From Galeruca laticollis (Eukaryota > Arthropoda > Insecta > Coleoptera > Chrysomelidae), in the NCBI GenBank assembly GCA_963921935.1, contig OY998180.1, forward strand, positions 40,052,811-40,116,810: a stretch of 64,000 bases of DNA, read 5' to 3'. Made by a program: the position numbers and the translations under genes. The notes beneath the pieces were generated by a model. The model saw only the letters and a program-made list of their open reading frames with translations. It made no database searches and had not been told where the DNA came from. Shown here piece after piece: positions 36,800 through 48,402 of this stretch (positions are counted from its first letter, which is position 1; each line of letters starts with the position of its first letter).

Positions 36800-38505
36800 T
36801 AAGGTGGATTAAGGTGGGCGGTGATAATAAAAAACCAAATAATATTGAAGGAAGAAGCATGGAAAAAATACCTAGCGAACAGAACAGGAGAAAAGTATGA
36901 AAACTACAAAACAGAAAGGAAGAGAACAGCAGAAATAATAGCAGCCTCTAAAAATGACCAAAGGGAACAGTTGGGAGAAAAAATGGAAAGGGGCGACTCA
37001 GAGAATCCGAAACTATTTTAACGAACGAACATTACGAACAGGAAAAGACCAGAATATGCAATTTATAGAAAGCAAAAATGTGGAAATATTAACAAAAGAA
37101 AGAGAAATTATGGAGAGATGGAGCGAGTATTACCAGGATCTTCTCAACTGCCCGCCCGAACTGGAAGAACACATAGAGGAAAATAACGGAGTTTGAACCG
37201 AAATTAACAAAACAATATATAAAGAACATTTGGAAAAAGTTTTAAAGGAACTACAAAATGGAAAAATACCAGGGTCCGACAAAGTTACTGCAGAAATGAT
37301 AAAAAACATGGGACAAAAAATTATTGAAAGAAGGATCAGAATGAAGATCGAGAGAACATTGGAAGAAACACAGAGCGGATTCAGAAATGGCACACAGGAC
37401 CATGTATTCACAATAAAGCAGATAACTGAAAGAGAAAAGGAAAATTTTTGTGGCATTTTTGCACATGGAAAAAGCGTTTGATGCAGTGACAAGACAGAAA
37501 GTATGGAAAATACATTCGGACAGAAGAATACGTAGTAAAATTTTAAGATTAACGCAGAAAATTTATAAGAACAATGGAAACACAATCATAAAAAACAACA
37601 TGATTTCACAAACGTTGACTACAATCACAGGGCTAAGACAAGGGGGCAGTTTAAGTCCGTTACTTCTTATAAAATTAATGGATCAAATTACAAACAAATA
37701 TAAACCGCTAAGTAGGTTTACAGTTACAAAAAGTAAATATAACTTGAAGAGCATGCGCAGATGACGTTGTATTACTGGCTGGAAGTGAAAAAGACTTGCA
37801 AACAAACATAAATGAATGGAACACAGTAATGAACGCGCATGGAATGGAAATAAACAAAAATAAAACATAGTTAATGATGATAGGAGAGCACAAAGGAAAT
37901 TTAATCATCTACATCGATGAACAAAAAACAGAACAAGCAAATAATTTCCAATATCCAGGGGTAACAGTAGATGAAAGAGGGACACAAGACGCATATATTA
38001 ACAATACAATTCAGAAAACGAATAAACTTTACTATACAATGAACACAAAATTTATAACTAAAAGAGATGTTTCAAAGCAAACAAAAATAAAGGTTTTCAA
38101 AACGATATATCGACCAATACTAACATTTGGATGTGAATATTGGGTCTTAACAGAACAACAAAATAGGAAAATACTAGCAACAGAAATAAAATATCTTAGA
38201 AGAGCTTTAGAAGTCACCTTGAGAATTATAGATATAAGAAAAGATCTAGAGATGCAATCCACAACTAGATTGGTGGGGACATTTGTGGAGAGTGAACGTA
38301 GAGAAAGACCAGCAGAAAGAGTTTGGAGTTCGAAAATGTAAAAGAATAAGAAAAGGGGCGGACCAAGATAGATGTAGGATAAGATATAGAAGAATCACTG
38401 AATGAAAAGGATATAAACTGGAAACAAGCAGAGGAACCGCAACAGAACAGACGAGAGTGGAAGAAATTCGTACCACACCCTACACTATCAAATGTTAGAA
38501 GGGTT

Positions 38506-38512
<7 letters not shown>
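36800..38512 (+). pseudogene. LINE reverse transcriptase gene, frameshifted
   Basis: RT blocks in order, in changing frames: HMEKAFDAVTRQKVWK (37460-37510), GLRQGGSLSPLLLIKLMD (37630-37685), ACADDVVLLAGSEKDL (37755-37800, the catalytic Asp-Asp with Cys in place of the usual Tyr or Phe), NFQYPGVTVDERGTQDA (37940-37990) and KVFKTIYRPILTFGCEYW (38090-38143). A Lys/Arg-rich C-terminus ends near 38510 against a (TA)n tract. The pattern resembles RTE/R1-type arthropod LINEs. An endonuclease domain upstream is not visible, so the copy is 5'-truncated, which is usual for target-primed insertion. At least four frame changes or stops. Confidence 0.75.

Positions 38513-38575
<63 letters not shown>
38512..38575. 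repeat. (TA)n microsatellite
   Basis: Pure TA tract between the LINE 3' end and the Penelope family A minus copy. Confidence 0.95.
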
Positions 38576-38578
<3 letters not shown>

Positions 38579-38599
38579 CACTTATGTTCTTCAACCTTC

Positions 38600-40928
38600 C
38601 GATAATATTTAGAATTATATCTTCTTGGGTTCAAAGGTTGTGGAATGAAACAAATATATTAGTTAAAATATATTTTCGAATAAAGACTTATCAAACTTGA
38701 CGTTTCGCTCTTATTTTAGGAGCATTTTCAAAAGAATATGTATAAATATTAAAATTGAATTACATAAAATACAGTTATTGTAAAAATTATTTTGAAAAAG
38801 TCAATAAAATGTCATGAATGAAGTGTCAATAGTAATAGAATACCTACCTTAGATATTTACGCAACGATATTATGTTGGGAGTGATAAAAATAAATTAATT
38901 AATTAATTTGTAATAAATTTGACTCAAGTTTTTTATGTCTTGTTTGTCATTTACTGATAATTTATCTTGTTTTATATATATCATTTCTTTGATTTTGAGT
39001 TTTTGATAATTTGTGTCTTGTGTTAAAATTTTTGTGTTTTTGAAATCGAATTAATGATTTTCGTTATGTTCATGTTTGTGTAGCGCTGTGGATGCATTTT
39101 TAATGTATTTATGGCCGTTTATTCGGCTTTGTAGATATTGTGTAGTCATTCCTACATAATTTTTTGAACAGTTTAAGCATGGTATGGAGTGTATAACATT
39201 TGATTTCTTATTATTTTTAGTTTTGCTTTTTAATTTAGTAAATAGTAATGATAGTGTATTATTTGGTTTATGGCATATTTTGATATTATGTTTAGATAAT
39301 ATATATTTTAGTTTTTCTGATAATTGATTCGTATAAGGTAGAGCTATATATATATATATTTTTCGTGGTTCAAAGTTGTTAGTGAATTTGGTTTTATATT
39401 GTGGTTGTAGTATTTGTACGTACGTTGTTGAATAATTTTATTTATTTGATTTGAAGGATAGTGATTATTTTCTAAAACAATCTTAAGTTTTTTAATTATT
39501 TCAGGACGATATTTAGGTGAAGTTAGTTTCATAGTCTTATCTATCAATCCTATAATAACACAATTTTTTTGGATTTTTGGATGGCATGAATTATAATTTA
39601 GATATCGTCCTGACCAAGTTTCTTTTGTATATAATTTAGTTTCAGTTTTATTATCATTGGTTTTAATTAGTGTCATATCTGGAAAATTTATATTATTGTT
39701 TTTTTCAATTTCTATGGTAAATTGTATTTTAGAGTTAAAAGAATTAAACATATTGAGGAATTCATTACATTTGTCTTCTGGAATAGCAGCTAAACAGTCG
39801 TCAACATAGCGTTTGAAGAATAATATATCAAATTTTATATGTTCTAATACTTTTTCTTCTACATATTCCATTACAATTTGTGCTAAACTAGAGGAAATTG
39901 GAGATCCCATTGTACAACCATTTAGTTGTTGGAAGAAAGTATCATTATATTGAAAATAATTATTGGTTTGAATAAGCATAATACCTTCTATAAATTCATC
40001 ATAGGTAAGTGATGTGTGTTGTTTTATTTCATTCCATTTTTCTTTTAAAACATGTTTTATTAAGTCATTTGGGATATTTGTGTACATTGAGATAACATCT
40101 AAGGATATGATTTTATAATTATTAGGAATATGTACTGTATCTAAAAATTCTTTCAGCATAAATGAATCTTTTATATAAAAATTATTTTTAGTCAATTTTG
40201 ATAAAATGTTTGTTAGATATTTAGATAGTTTGTAAAATGGTAATTGAATATATGATACTATTGGTCGCATTGGTAAATTTTGTTTGTGTAATTTGGGTAG
40301 TCCATATATTTTTGGAGGTATTGCATTATGTGTTTGTAGTTTTTTAGCTTCGTTTGTATCAAAGGAAACCATTATTTATAAGTTTTTTTATGAATGTATT
40401 GTTCTTGTTTTGAAATGAAGTGGTTTTGTCTGATTTTATTTTTTGATAAACATGTTTATCATTCAATAACTCTATCATTTTATTATTATATTCATCTGTG
40501 TCCATTATTAATGTTTTATAACATTTATCTGGTTGTAAAATTGTAACTTGAGTATTACATTTGATGAATTCTTTAGTTTTCTTCAACTTTTTTTGGATGT
40601 TTTTCTGAGTTTTATTGATTTTCTGAGTTTTATGATGTCGTAGTTTTATTTTATGGTTAGTGATAACATTGACTACATCAGCCCTAATATCATCTTTTAT
40701 TTGTTCTGATTTATGCATTATAGCAGATTCAATACTTGCAATGTATTCTGTGTATGGTACTTCATTTTCATTTTTATATGGAAGTGCGAAATTTTTACCT
40801 AATGCTAATACTTCTACTATATAATTTGGTATATATGTGTTAGAGATATTTTCAAGCCATTGATCAGAATTTATTTTAATTGTATCTTGTGTGGAGTTAT
40901 TTACTAGTTTATGAAACTTTTTAAACAT
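38600..40928 (-). pseudogene. Penelope-like element A, minus copy
   Basis: Open segments 40359-40928 and 39344-40372 together cover the middle of the N-terminal region and the RT, separated by a one-base frame change near 40370. RT motifs: IPPKIYGLPKLHK (RT2-like), ISLDVISMYTNI (catalytic Asp), GCTMGSPISSSLAQIVME and RYVDDCLAAI (catalytic Asp pair). Next is WSGRYLNYNS. The frame is lost at a (TA)7 tract at 39344-39360. Beyond it, 39330-38920, lies the GIY-YIG endonuclease region (YSIPCLNC and YVGMTTQYL in the plus copy). PLEs use RT plus GIY-YIG endonuclease. The copy is 5'-truncated at the head-to-head joint, and its 3' flank contains the hammerhead-like motif. Confidence 0.88.
38699..38734 (-). 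ncRNA. Degenerate hammerhead-ribozyme-like motif, PLE-A
   Basis: On the minus strand, TTTTGAAAATGCTCC then TAAAATAA then GAGCGAAACGTC: a stem-II-like hairpin (GCTC/GAGC) followed by GAAAC, the layout of a hammerhead core. The CTGATGA box expected before the stem reads TTGAAAA, so catalysis is unlikely. Hammerheads are known in PLE terminal regions. The identical motif is in the plus copy. Confidence 0.35.
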
Positions 40929-40930
40929 AA

Positions 40931-43209
40931 GTGAATTTATATAATTTGCAAGGGTCTAAAGTGCAAAATAAGAAACAAAACATGCCATTCTATGAAGAAA
41001 TACGTAAGAATTATGGAACAACAATTGTGACATCCATGAAATCCATAACCAATTCATTGAGGAAACTTGCTAACCAAAAAAATAGACGTATATTTCCATT
41101 GAGATGTAAAAACACAGGAATCCAACCAAATTTTTTGAATTTTGATATATCACATATTAATGTAACAGGTACGTACCTTAGAAAGAAATTCAACGATATT
41201 ATAAACACACATCATAAAACTCAGAAAATCAATAAAACTCAGAAAAACATCCAAAAAAAGTTGAAGAAAACTGAAGAATTCATCAAATGTAATCCTCAAA
41301 TTACAATTTTACAACCAGATAAATGTAATAAAACATTAATAATGGACACAGATGAATATAATAATAAAATAATAGAGTTATTGAATGATAAACATGTTTA
41401 TCAAAAAATAAAATCAGACAAAACCACTTCATTTCAAAACAAGAACATAAAAAAACTTTTAAATAATGGTTCCATTGATACAAACGAAGCTAAAAAACTA
41501 CAAACACATAATGCAATACCTCCAAAAATATATGGACTACCCAAATTACACAAACAAAATTTACCAATGCGACCAATAGTATCATATATTCAATCACCAT
41601 TTTACAAACTATCTAAATATCTAACAAACATTTTATCAAAATTAACTAAAAATAATTTTTATATAAAAGATTCATTTATGCTGAAAGAATTTTTAGATAC
41701 AGTACATATTCCTAATAATTATAAAATCATATCCTTAGATGTTATCTCAATGTACACAAATATCCCAAATGACTTAATAAAACATGTTTCAAAAGAAAAA
41801 TGGAATGAAATAAAACAACACACATCACCTACCTATGATGAATTTATAGAAGGTATTATGCTTATTCAAACCAATAATTATTTTCAATATAATGATACTT
41901 TCTTTCAACAACTAAATGGTTGTACAATGGGATCTCCAATTTCCTCTAGTTTAGCACAAATTGTAATGGAATATGTAGAAGAAAAAGTATTAGAACATAT
42001 AATATTTGATATATTATTCTTCAAACGCTATGTTGACGACTGTTTAGCTGCTATTCCAGAAGACAAATGTAATGAATTCCTCAATATTTTTAATTCTTTT
42101 AACTCTAAAATACAATTTACCATAGAAATTGAAAAAAACAATAATATAAATTTACTAGATATGACACTAATTAAAACCAATGATAATAAAATTGAAACTA
42201 AATTCTATACAAAAGAAACTTGGTCAGGACGATATCTAAATTATAATTCTTACCATCCAAAAATACAAAAAAATAGTGTTATTATAGGATTGATAGATAG
42301 AGCTATGAAACTAACTTCACCTAAATATCGTCCTGAAATAATTAAAAAACTTAAGATTGTTTTAGAAAATAATCACTATCCTTCAAATCAAATAAATAAA
42401 ATTATTCAACAACGTACGTACAAATACTACAACAACAATATAAAACCAAATTCACTAACAACTTTGAACCACGAAAAATATATATATATATATAGCTCTA
42501 CCTTATACGAATCAATTATCAGAAAAACTAAAATAAATATTATCTAAACATAATATCAAAATATGCCATAAACCAAATAATACACTATCATTACTATTTA
42601 CTAAATTAAAAAGCAAAACTAAAAATAATAAGAAATCAAATGTTATATACTCCATACCATGCTTAAACTGTTCAAAAAATTATGTAGGAATGACTACACA
42701 ATATCTAGAAAGCCGAATAAACGGCCATAAATACACTAAAAATGCATCCACAGCGCTACACAAACATGAACATAACGAAAATCATGAATTCGATTTCAAA
42801 AACACAAAAATTTTAACAGAAGACACAAATTATCAAAAACTCAAAATCAAAGAAATGATATATATAAAACAAGATAAATTATCAGTAAATGACAAACAAG
42901 ACATAAAAAACTTGAGTCAAATTTATTACAAATTAATTAATTAATTTATTTTTATCACTCCCAACATAATATCGTTGCGTAAATATCTAAGGTAGGTATT
43001 CTATTACTATTGACACTTCATTCATGACATTTTATTGACTTTTTCAAAATAATTTTTAAAATAACTGTATTTTATGTAATTCAATTTTAATATTTATACA
43101 TATTCTTTTGAAAATGCTCCTAAAATAAGAGCGAAACGTCAAGTTTGATAAGTCTTTATTCGAAAATATATTTGTTTCATTCCACAACCTTTGAACCCAA
43201 GAAGATATA

Positions 43210-43213
<4 letters not shown>
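40931..43213 (+). pseudogene. Penelope-like element A, plus copy (538-codon ORF)
   Basis: An uninterrupted ORF runs from 40931 to 42547. It has a PLE N-terminal block (PFYEEIRKNYG, QKNRRIFPLRC), a Lys-rich linker (HHKTQKINKTQKNIQKKLKK) and the complete RT: IPPKIYGLPKLHK, SLDVISMYTNI, GCTMGSPISSSLAQ and RYVDDCLAAIP. The middle part present in the minus copy (ITNHKIKLR and upstream) is absent, so this copy carries an internal deletion that preserves the frame. At a (TA)8 tract (42480-42495) the frame departs from the one encoding the GIY-YIG domain (VIYSIPCLNCSKNYVG, RINGHKY; 42640-42944), which also has a stop near 42546. A catalytic RT domain could be translated without the endonuclease. The 3' flank to 43213 mirrors 38600-38900. 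Confidence 0.88.
43106..43140 (+). ncRNA. Degenerate hammerhead-ribozyme-like motif, PLE-A
   Basis: Plus-strand copy of the motif at 38699-38734: hairpin GCTCC-TAAAATAA-GAGC followed by GAAACGTC, with the upstream CTGATGA box degraded. Confidence 0.35.

Positions 43214-43275
<62 letters not shown>
43214..43275. repeat. (TA)n microsatellite
   Basis: Pure TA tract between the PLE-A 3' flank and the satellite block. Confidence 0.95.
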
Positions 43276-43277
<2 letters not shown>

Positions 43278-44155
43278 AATATCGCGTGATATGTTAACAA
43301 CAACAACAAAGAGATTCATGGTTAATTCACGCAAAATAAAGGGCTACTGAAATAGAATGGTAACCGTGGACATGCATGTTTCTGGCTCATTTCAGCACGG
43401 CATAACCAAATAAGGATGTGAAATTTGGGAGCAAAGATGTTAATCGAAACATGGGAAAACACAAAATAACGGATTCCAGCAGGGAAACCGAACGCTCATT
43501 TGTGTCTTCAATTGGAAGATCCCGGGGGGGCTATATGCGCCTCCGTGTCGATGTTGGTTGATGTCCTGAAAACTCGGGATCTTCCAATTGAAGACACAAA
43601 TGAGCGTTTGGTTTCCCTGCTGAAATCCGTTATTTTGTGTTTTCCCATGTTTCGATTAACATCTTTGCTTCCAAATTTCACATCCTTATTTGGTTATGCC
43701 GTGCTGAAGAGGCAAAATGAGCCAGAAACATGCATGTCCACGTTTACCACTCTATTTCAGTAGCCCTTTATTTTGCGTGAATTACCCATGAATCTCTTTG
43801 TTGTTGTTGTTAACATATCACGCGATATTCCTACATCTTCTTTGTTATTTACTATGGGTCGGAAGGTTCATGGCGGGGGGGCTATATGCGCCTCCGTGTC
43901 GATGTTGGTTGATGTCCTGAAAACTCGGAATCTTCCAATTGAAGACACAAATGAGCGTTTGGTTTCCCTGCTGGAATCCGTTATTTTGTGTTTTCCCATG
44001 TTTCGATTAACATCTTTGCTCCCAAATTTCACATCCTTATTTGGTTATGCCGTGCTGAAGAGGCAAAATGAGCCAGAAACATGCATGTCCACGGTTACCA
44101 CTCTATTTCAGTAGCCCTTTATTTTGCGTGAAATACCCATGAATCTCTTTGTTGT
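43276..44155. repeat. Satellite block S, inverted then direct units
   Basis: One minus-oriented unit (43276-43520) is followed by two plus-oriented units (43520-43830 and 43830-44155). Landmarks: CGCGATATTCCTACA, GGAGGCGCATATAG or its complement, AAACATGCATGTCCACGGTT, and CATGAATCTCTTTGTTGTTG. Each plus unit holds an ~85-codon ORF (for example 43500-43763), which I regard as a by-product of the repeat. The unit is related to the array at 55993-57350. Confidence 0.8.
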
Positions 44156-44202
44156 TATATATATATATATATAATTTATATATATATATATATTTATATA
44201 TT

Positions 44203-44272
<70 letters not shown>
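44156..44272. repeat. (TA)n-rich tract
   Basis: TA dinucleotides interrupted by TTTA steps. Confidence 0.9.
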
Positions 44273-44274
<2 letters not shown>

Positions 44275-44450
44275 AGGTATTTGGATTTTCCTTGGACCAA
44301 TTTATATATATTTCTATTTGGTTATTCCGGATCCGGTCCTCATTATACACTTTCATCAAACTACTTGATATATTTCATCTAATAACATTTTATTCATATT
44401 CAACGTTTCGGCTAGAAAATCAGCCGAAACGTTAAATGTGAATAAAGAAG
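44273..44450 (-). repeat. Penelope family B terminal fragment with inversion joint
   Basis: Most of this block is the reverse complement of the PLE-B pseudo-LTR end at 59535-59680 (GGATTTTCCTTGGACCAAT, TTTCTATTTGGT). It ends in a perfect inverted repeat, AACGTTTCGGCT / AGCCGAAACGTT (44402-44432), across which orientation switches to plus. Confidence 0.75.
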
Positions 44451-44466
44451 AAAAAATAACCAAATG

Positions 44467-44970
44467 TAGGAATATCGCGTGATATGTAGACAACAACAAC
44501 AAACAGATTCATGGGTAATTCACGCAGAAAAAGGGCTAACGAAACAGAGTGGTAACCGCAGACATGTATGTTTTTGGCTCATTTGCCTCTTCAGCACGGT
44601 ATAACCAAATAAGGATGTGAAACCTGGGAGGGAAGATGTTGATCGAAACATGAGAAAACACAAAACAATGGATTTCAACAGGGAAACCAAACGCTCATGT
44701 GTGCCTTCAATTGGAAGATCCCGAGATTTCGGGATAACAACCAAGATCGACACGGAGGCGCATATAGCCCCCCTGCCTGAACCTACGGACCCATAATAAA
44801 CAACAAAGAAGATGTAGGAATATCGCGTGATAAGTAAACAACAGCAACAAAAAGATTCATGGGCAATTCACGCAAAAAAGGGCTACTGAAATAGACATGC
44901 ATGTCTGCGCTTACCACTCTGCTTCAGTAGCCCTTTTTTGCGTGAATTATCCACGAATCTATTTGTTGTT
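44467..44970. repeat. Satellite block S, minus unit and fragments
   Basis: A minus-oriented unit at 44467-44810 (GTAGGAATATCGCGTGATAT start) is followed by a second minus fragment at 44815-44890. A plus fragment at 44905-44970 is truncated at a TA tract. Confidence 0.75.
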
Positions 44971-44972
44971 AT

Positions 44973-44978
44973 ATATGC

Positions 44979-45009
<31 letters not shown>

Positions 45010-45018
45010 TACGAAAGT

Positions 45019-45068
<50 letters not shown>
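44973..45068. repeat. (TA)n microsatellites
   Basis: Two TA tracts separated by AAATATACGAAAGTTACCC. Confidence 0.9.
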
Positions 45069-45071
<3 letters not shown>

Positions 45072-45367
45072 TGTTATTTTTACTAGTCTATTTTATTTAT
45101 TTTAGATGAAATTTGCCATATTATTTTATACAATTTTGTTATATTATTGTCATAGTTTATATTTTCCCCTTTCAATTCATATTTGTCCGGCTAGCTAACA
45201 TTTTTATAAAATGAATTTTTTTTGAATGTGATAAAATTAATTTTCCTCTCACATTAGACTTACCTCGTATAGGTAATGAGACTCCTCCCATTAGCGAGTT
45301 AAATAGTTTCCTTTTTCGAACAGAGACACCTGTTAGTGAGAGATGTATACACAATACATTTTAAACC

Positions 45368-45620
45368 ACAATAGATTTTATTTTTACAATACAAGAACAC
45401 ACAATTGCAGGAACCTTCACTCTTAAAATAAATTTCTATAAATCAATATGATAGATTTTAGATTTCATTTTGACTATAAGAACACATAAATGCAAAAACT
45501 TTCAATTTTGAAATAATTTCCTATAAATCCATATAATAGATTTTAAACTTTCTTTTTACAATATAAAAATGCAGAAATTTTCAATTTGGAAGTAATTTTC
45601 TATAAATCAATAATATATTT
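45368..45620. repeat. Three tandem ~83-bp units
   Basis: Three diverged copies begin near 45370, 45451 and 45536, each with ATAGATTTTA, a ...ACAATA...AGAACAC or similar block, and ATTTTCTATAAATC at its end. No coding potential. Confidence 0.7.
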
Positions 45621-46349
45621 CTATTGATGACTAAATCGCATTTCGATTTTATGTTGGCAGATGTGGTATAAGTTTATTAGACTAAAAAACAATTATAATT
45701 CATGCGCATGTGTCTAGGTCTAGTAGACATACCTAGGTAAATTAGAAGAAGTAGTAGGTCTCTATTGATGTTAATCACCTTTAAATACAGATTTTTCGAC
45801 ATATACAGACTATATTTTAATTTGTCGGTACATCAACAGTTCCTAGTGGTGTAATAACGATGGAATACAATATCATATAGTACATATCGTGATGCAAATT
45901 TGTCAGTGTTCATTTCAATTTCACAAAAACATACATACATGGATTTAAACTTGATTAAAATGTTTGATAGTATTAGAAATAGTTCAACGGTAAGTTTATC
46001 GGTATTATTTGTTTGTTACTCACAATTATTGTATCGGAAAACAGTCCTTTTTCCACGTTTTCTAGAGATTCTCAAAATGGAAGCTTCTTCTGCTATTATT
46101 CAAATCCCCCTTTGACAGGTAATCCTCTTCCTTATATAAGCTTCCCAAATCACAGCTTACTATATGATTAATTTCAACTCCTGTCAAAGAAATTTATGAC
46201 TTTCCTTGAAATGTCATACTTTAAAACTTTAATTATCGGAATATATTTCCACACATTGGGAAACTAACGATACTATGGGATTCAGCGGAAAATTCCCTAT
46301 TTAATGGTACCACTCATGTGTAATTTCTGGAAATTTTCACTTTTCCCGT
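45621..46349. other. Intervening DNA, nothing recognised
   Basis: A 71-codon ORF at 45900-46115 (+) has no recognisable motif. An inverted pair CTTTGACAGG / CCTGTCAAAG lies at 46104-46113 and 46174-46183. Confidence 0.45.
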
Positions 46350-47750
46350 ATTTTCTCGCACTATACGCAACAATGCGACGCATGCAACAGACGAAAGACC
46401 TCACCACACTTTAGAAAGGCACCACTACAAAGATTCACAAAGGTCACAGAGCCTTGGGAAATAACGTCAATGGACATAGTAGGCCCGCTACCCACGTCAA
46501 ACAAAGGAAACAAGTATCTGCTAACATTTCAAGATCATTTTACTAAATACTGCGAAGCAATTCCGATACCAGATCAGAAAGCAGATACAGTAGCAAGAGC
46601 TTTTGTAGAACAAATAATATGCAGGCACGGAACACCCCAGAAATTGTTAACAGATAGAGGAACAAACTTCATGTCAGAACTAATGAGAGATACATGCAAA
46701 CTACTAAATATAAAAAGAATACACACAGCGAGCTACGCACCAACCACCAATGGGCAAATAGAAAGACTACACAGAGTACTAAAAGATATGTTAGCACATT
46801 ACATAGCCCCAAATCAACGAGATTGGGATAATTGGATACCATATGTACTAATGGCATATCGGGGAAGCATACACACATCAACAGGATACAGCCCGTATTT
46901 CCTACTACATGGGAAAGATCAAGCACTACCATTCAACAATTTCATCAAGCCAAGAAGACTGAAATACAACTTAGACGATAACTACGTGTCAGAGCTAGAG
47001 ACGAGACTTAACCAACCAAATATACACAAGAGTACTAGAGAACACAGAAAAGGCAAAAGACGAAAGGATAAACAGATACAATGAAAAAACCACCCTAAGA
47101 GAATTTAAACCAGGAGACCTAGTTTACCTTCTAGACATAAGTAACACACCAGGAATATCAAAAAAACTTCAAAAGCGATGGATAGGACCATTCGAAATAA
47201 AAGACAAAGTAGGACCAGTCACCTACCAAATCGCGTCAAACAAAGGAAAAAAAGTACAAGTTGTCCACATTAATAGATTAAAAACATACTATGGCAAACT
47301 GAACGATGATCAACACGAAATTATAGAGACGACAACGACTCAGAATAAGGAAATAACAGCACACGAACAGGAAGAACCACAAGAAGAAACCACCGACGAC
47401 ATAAACACAGGGAAGTTAGCAGCATCACCACTATGGTCAACGCAACTACCCAGGGAAAAAACACTAACCCACGCAAAACAACAAAAAGATAAACCGAACG
47501 GAAGGCTCCCAGTCTCACTAAGACCCCCACCGGAAATTCGACGATCAGCCAGGATAAGAAATCGGATTCCGAGCGCACCCAGCTACATTAATATGACATT
47601 GGCACAAGCTTCAAAATTATACAGGAACAAGACGAAATTAAACAAACGCTACCATACACCATACAAAATCAGGCGAAAATATCCCTTACACAGACAACAA
47701 ACTTATCCGCTTAAACACTCAGTTCATTCACACACACCGAGGTCACACTA
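46350..47750 (+). pseudogene. Gypsy-type integrase, 3' part of pol
   Basis: Starts within the zinc finger (QQCDACNRRK, the CxxC half at 46374-46385) and continues without a stop into the core: ITSMDIVGPLPT (first Asp), KLLTDRGTNF (second Asp, ~46645) and TNGQIERLHRVLKDML (Glu, ~46755), then WIPYVLMAYRGSIHTSTGYSP. Near 47035 a one-base shift moves the coding frame. In the new frame NEKTTLREFKPGDLVYLL and the GPY/F module KRWIGPFEIKDKVGPVTYQI (47175-47235) follow, then a long basic, Pro-rich tail that ends at about 47750 (RSARIRNRIPSAPSY). No chromodomain is evident. Integrase would insert the cDNA; this copy lacks the rest of pol. Confidence 0.85.
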
Positions 47751-47796
47751 GAGTCGAATTTTGTTTAAGAGTGAATAAACCATATAATACATTAAT

Positions 47797-47852
<56 letters not shown>
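47797..47852. repeat. (TA)n microsatellite
   Basis: TA tract between pol and env. It is followed by ~500 bp of AT-rich DNA without features up to the env start. Confidence 0.92.
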
Positions 47853-47855
<3 letters not shown>

Positions 47856-48402
47856 CACCCAAAAAAAATTCTAAAATATAAAATAGGTAATCCAGATTAA
47901 AAAACAAACACAGATTCAGTCATTATTCATAATTCAAACAATAAATATTGTGTTATTGTCGACTAAGACAAATAAACAAGGAAGAAATTTTCATTAATTA
48001 CGGTACTACTCATAACACATCGACAAATGCAAAGTCATTGTAGGTAACCAATTTAAAAAAAAATTGCACCGTTGCAAGGTAAACTCAAAGTATGTTAAAA
48101 ATATTTAATTTCAATAACTACAAGGTGAACACATAAGTCACCAACTAGAAATTTAAAAATAATCTTACACAAGGAACTCAATTGACAGTTCTAAGTGATT
48201 GTACCGTTCGGTCAATTGAGAAAAATAAATAAAAGAACAGAAACGCAAATGTGGCGTTAACATAGGAAAAATAAAAACATTATTTTATCGAAGAAATAAT
48301 AATTAACTGTAATAAATAATCATTATGCTTTATAAATATGAAAACAATGATTGTTAACAAATGTTATTATTGATAATTGTAGAGAACTGTGAGAGCACGA
48401 CC

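Noticed and set aside
37130..37585. 151-codon minus ORF over the LINE
   Set aside because: It lies opposite clear RT motifs on the plus strand and is a shadow.
44149..44382. ORFs made largely of Ile-Tyr repeats
   Set aside because: They are translations of (TA)n microsatellites, as are similar ORFs near 5260, 43230, 45010, 55950 and 62650.
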